Assembly (NCBI GenBank): GCA_027038155.1
Contig: JALVXW010000329.1
Location: 1 to 6,175, forward strand
Length of the DNA stretch: 6,175 nt
Origin: Sulfurovum sp.
GTDB lineage: Bacteria > Campylobacterota > Campylobacteria > Campylobacterales > Sulfurovaceae
Direction of reading: 5' to 3'
The notes below the pieces were generated by a model, which did not search any database, was not told where the DNA came from, and was given only the letters and a program-made list of their open reading frames with translations. This document shows positions 5,030 through 6,175 of this stretch, one piece after another; the first letter of the stretch is position 1, and every line of letters begins with the position of its first letter. The translations under genes were made by a program, and so were the position numbers.

Positions 5030-6175
5030 GTAACACGGTTTTAGCTATTGATATCGGTTCTACTAAAATATGTGCTATCATAGCTGAGATTTCAGATTCT
5101 AATGAAGTAACTGTCCAAGGGCACGGCATCACCAAATCCCAAGGGGTTAAAAAAGGTGCCATTACCAATATTGAACTTGCATCAAAGTCTATCAAAAAAG
5201 CAATTAATGATGCAAAGCGTATTTCTGGTTCAAATATCTCTGTAGCAACAGTCTCCATCTCCAACGCTTACGCAAAATCTTTAAACTCAACAGGTATTGT
5301 CAATATCTTAAATAAAGATATCTCTATTAAAGAGATTAATCGTGTCATACAAACGGCACTCTATAATGCCAATGTACCCAATGAATATGAAGTGGTACAT
5401 GTGTTACCTTATAACTTTAGAGTAGATGATCAGGATTTTATTGAAGACCCATTTGGGATGAATGCCTCTCGTATGGAGGTAGATGTCAATATTATTATGA
5501 CACAAAAATCCAATCTATCCAACCTCAAAAAAGCGGTACGCTCAGCAGGTATCGAAATAAATGGGATTGTCCTCTCTGGCTATGCTTCTGCAATCGCAAC
5601 GATGGACGAAGATGAAAAAGAGTTGGGTGTAGCGGTGATTGATTTAGGAGGTCAGACCTCTAATCTTGTTATCCATACAGGTAACTCCATTAGATACAAT
5701 GACTTTTTGGGTGTAGGCTCCAACCACATTACAAATGATTTATCAATGGCACTGCATACCCCTCTACAGATAGCAGAAAATGTCAAAATACGTCATGGAA
5801 ATTTAGTAGAGAGCTCTAATGAAGTTATAGAACTACCTATTATCGGAGATGAAGAGAACCGCAATGATGTTTCACTGGAGATTGTACACTCTGTTATTTT
5901 TGCTCGGGTAGAAGAGGCTTTAATGATATTGGAAAAGTCACTTGAAAAATCAGCGATTAGAGAACAGATTAGTGCAGGGGTAATCCTAACAGGAGGGATG
6001 AGCAAACTTAAAGGCATAAGAGAGTTGGCACAAGCTATCTTCTCTGGTATGTCTATTAGGGTTGCTTATCCTAAAAATATTAATGGACTTTTTGAGGAGT
6101 TACGAGACCCTGCCTTTTCGACAGTTGTTGGATTGCTACTCTATAAGGCAGGAGAACATACACAATATGAGATAG
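5026..6175 (+). CDS. ftsA: FtsA, actin-like cell division protein (3' end beyond the window)
   Basis: 383 residues are present without interruption and the frame is open at the right edge; E. coli FtsA is 420. FtsA is a cytoplasmic actin-fold ATPase that tethers FtsZ to the membrane and recruits late divisome proteins. Landmarks: phosphate-1 motif LAIDIGSTKICAI (residues 6-18); the FtsA-specific 1C/SHS2 region (about 83-165) with HVLPYNFRVDDQDFIEDPFG (125-144) and M145; phosphate-2 motif VIDLGGQTSN (204-213); and adenosine motif GVILTGGMSKLKGI (318-331). The presence of the 1C domain separates it from MreB, DnaK and PilM. In phosphate-2, Gln210 and Asn213 replace the usual Gly and Asp (E. coli DIGGGTMD). 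The C-terminal membrane-targeting helix is not reached. The start is TTG, coupled to the upstream chaperone gene. From memory ftsZ normally follows in Campylobacterota, so it is expected just outside the window. Confidence 0.95.
   Translation, partial: MSNTVLAIDIGSTKICAIIAEISDSNEVTVQGHGITKSQGVKKGAITNIELASKSIKKAINDAKRISGSNISVATVSISNAYAKSLNSTGIVNILNKDISIKEINRVIQTALYNANVPNEYEVVHVLPYNFRVDDQDFIEDPFGMNASRMEVDVNIIMTQKSNLSNLKKAVRSAGIEINGIVLSGYASAIATMDEDEKELGVAVIDLGGQTSNLVIHTGNSIRYNDFLGVGSNHITNDLSMALHTPLQIAENVKIRHGNLVESSNEVIELPIIGDEENRNDVSLEIVHSVIFARVEEALMILEKSLEKSAIREQISAGVILTGGMSKLKGIRELAQAIFSGMSIRVAYPKNINGLFEELRDPAFSTVVGLLLYKAGEHTQYEI

Noticed and set aside
5019..6017. Minus-strand open frames opposite ftsA (5019-5264 and 5793-6017)
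   Set aside because: They lie wholly or almost wholly over conserved FtsA coding sequence and show no independent gene signals.

Overview
The window looks like chromosomal core sequence from a Campylobacterota (epsilonproteobacterial) genome, probably a free-living Sulfurovum/Sulfurimonas-type organism. The basis is the AT-rich composition with K/E/I/N-rich proteins, promoters with a good -10 hexamer but no clear -35 and AT-rich tracts upstream, and the gene order bioA - PpiD/SurA-like protein - ftsA. From memory, that order matches the corresponding Helicobacter pylori locus, and the PpiD-ftsA part matches Campylobacter jejuni. The genus is an inference; no rRNA or other marker is present.

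Layout. Bases 1-281 (minus) are the 5' third of rsmH, the 16S rRNA m4C1402 methyltransferase, cut by the left edge. Bases 282-370 are a divergent intergenic region with four tandem copies of a 7-bp AT unit directly upstream of a perfect TATAAT. Next on the plus strand come a 190-residue class II aldolase/adducin-fold protein (371-943) and a 393-residue protein with an acidic middle and C-terminal Sel1-like repeats (995-2176). The second has its own extended -10 promoter. bioA (2186-3487, minus) converges on it with only 9 bp between the stop codons. A 66-bp divergent region with overlapping -10 elements separates bioA from a membrane-anchored PpiD/SurA-N-type chaperone (3554-5029, plus). That gene is translationally coupled, through a 4-base TTGA overlap, to ftsA (5026 to the right edge, plus), which starts with TTG and lacks its 3' end here.

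Functionally the window joins biotin synthesis (bioA), ribosome maturation (rsmH), periplasmic protein folding (PpiD-like) and cell division (ftsA). The two unassigned proteins in the middle have no clear pathway. No mobile element, tRNA, rRNA, CRISPR array or convincing intrinsic terminator was seen, and I found no evidence of a new multi-gene system. The most notable points are an aldolase-fold protein that has lost all three zinc-binding histidines, a PpiD-like protein with no recognisable parvulin domain, the TTG-started coupled ftsA, a Cys at the active-site Tyr position of BioA, and the repeat tract next to a promoter.
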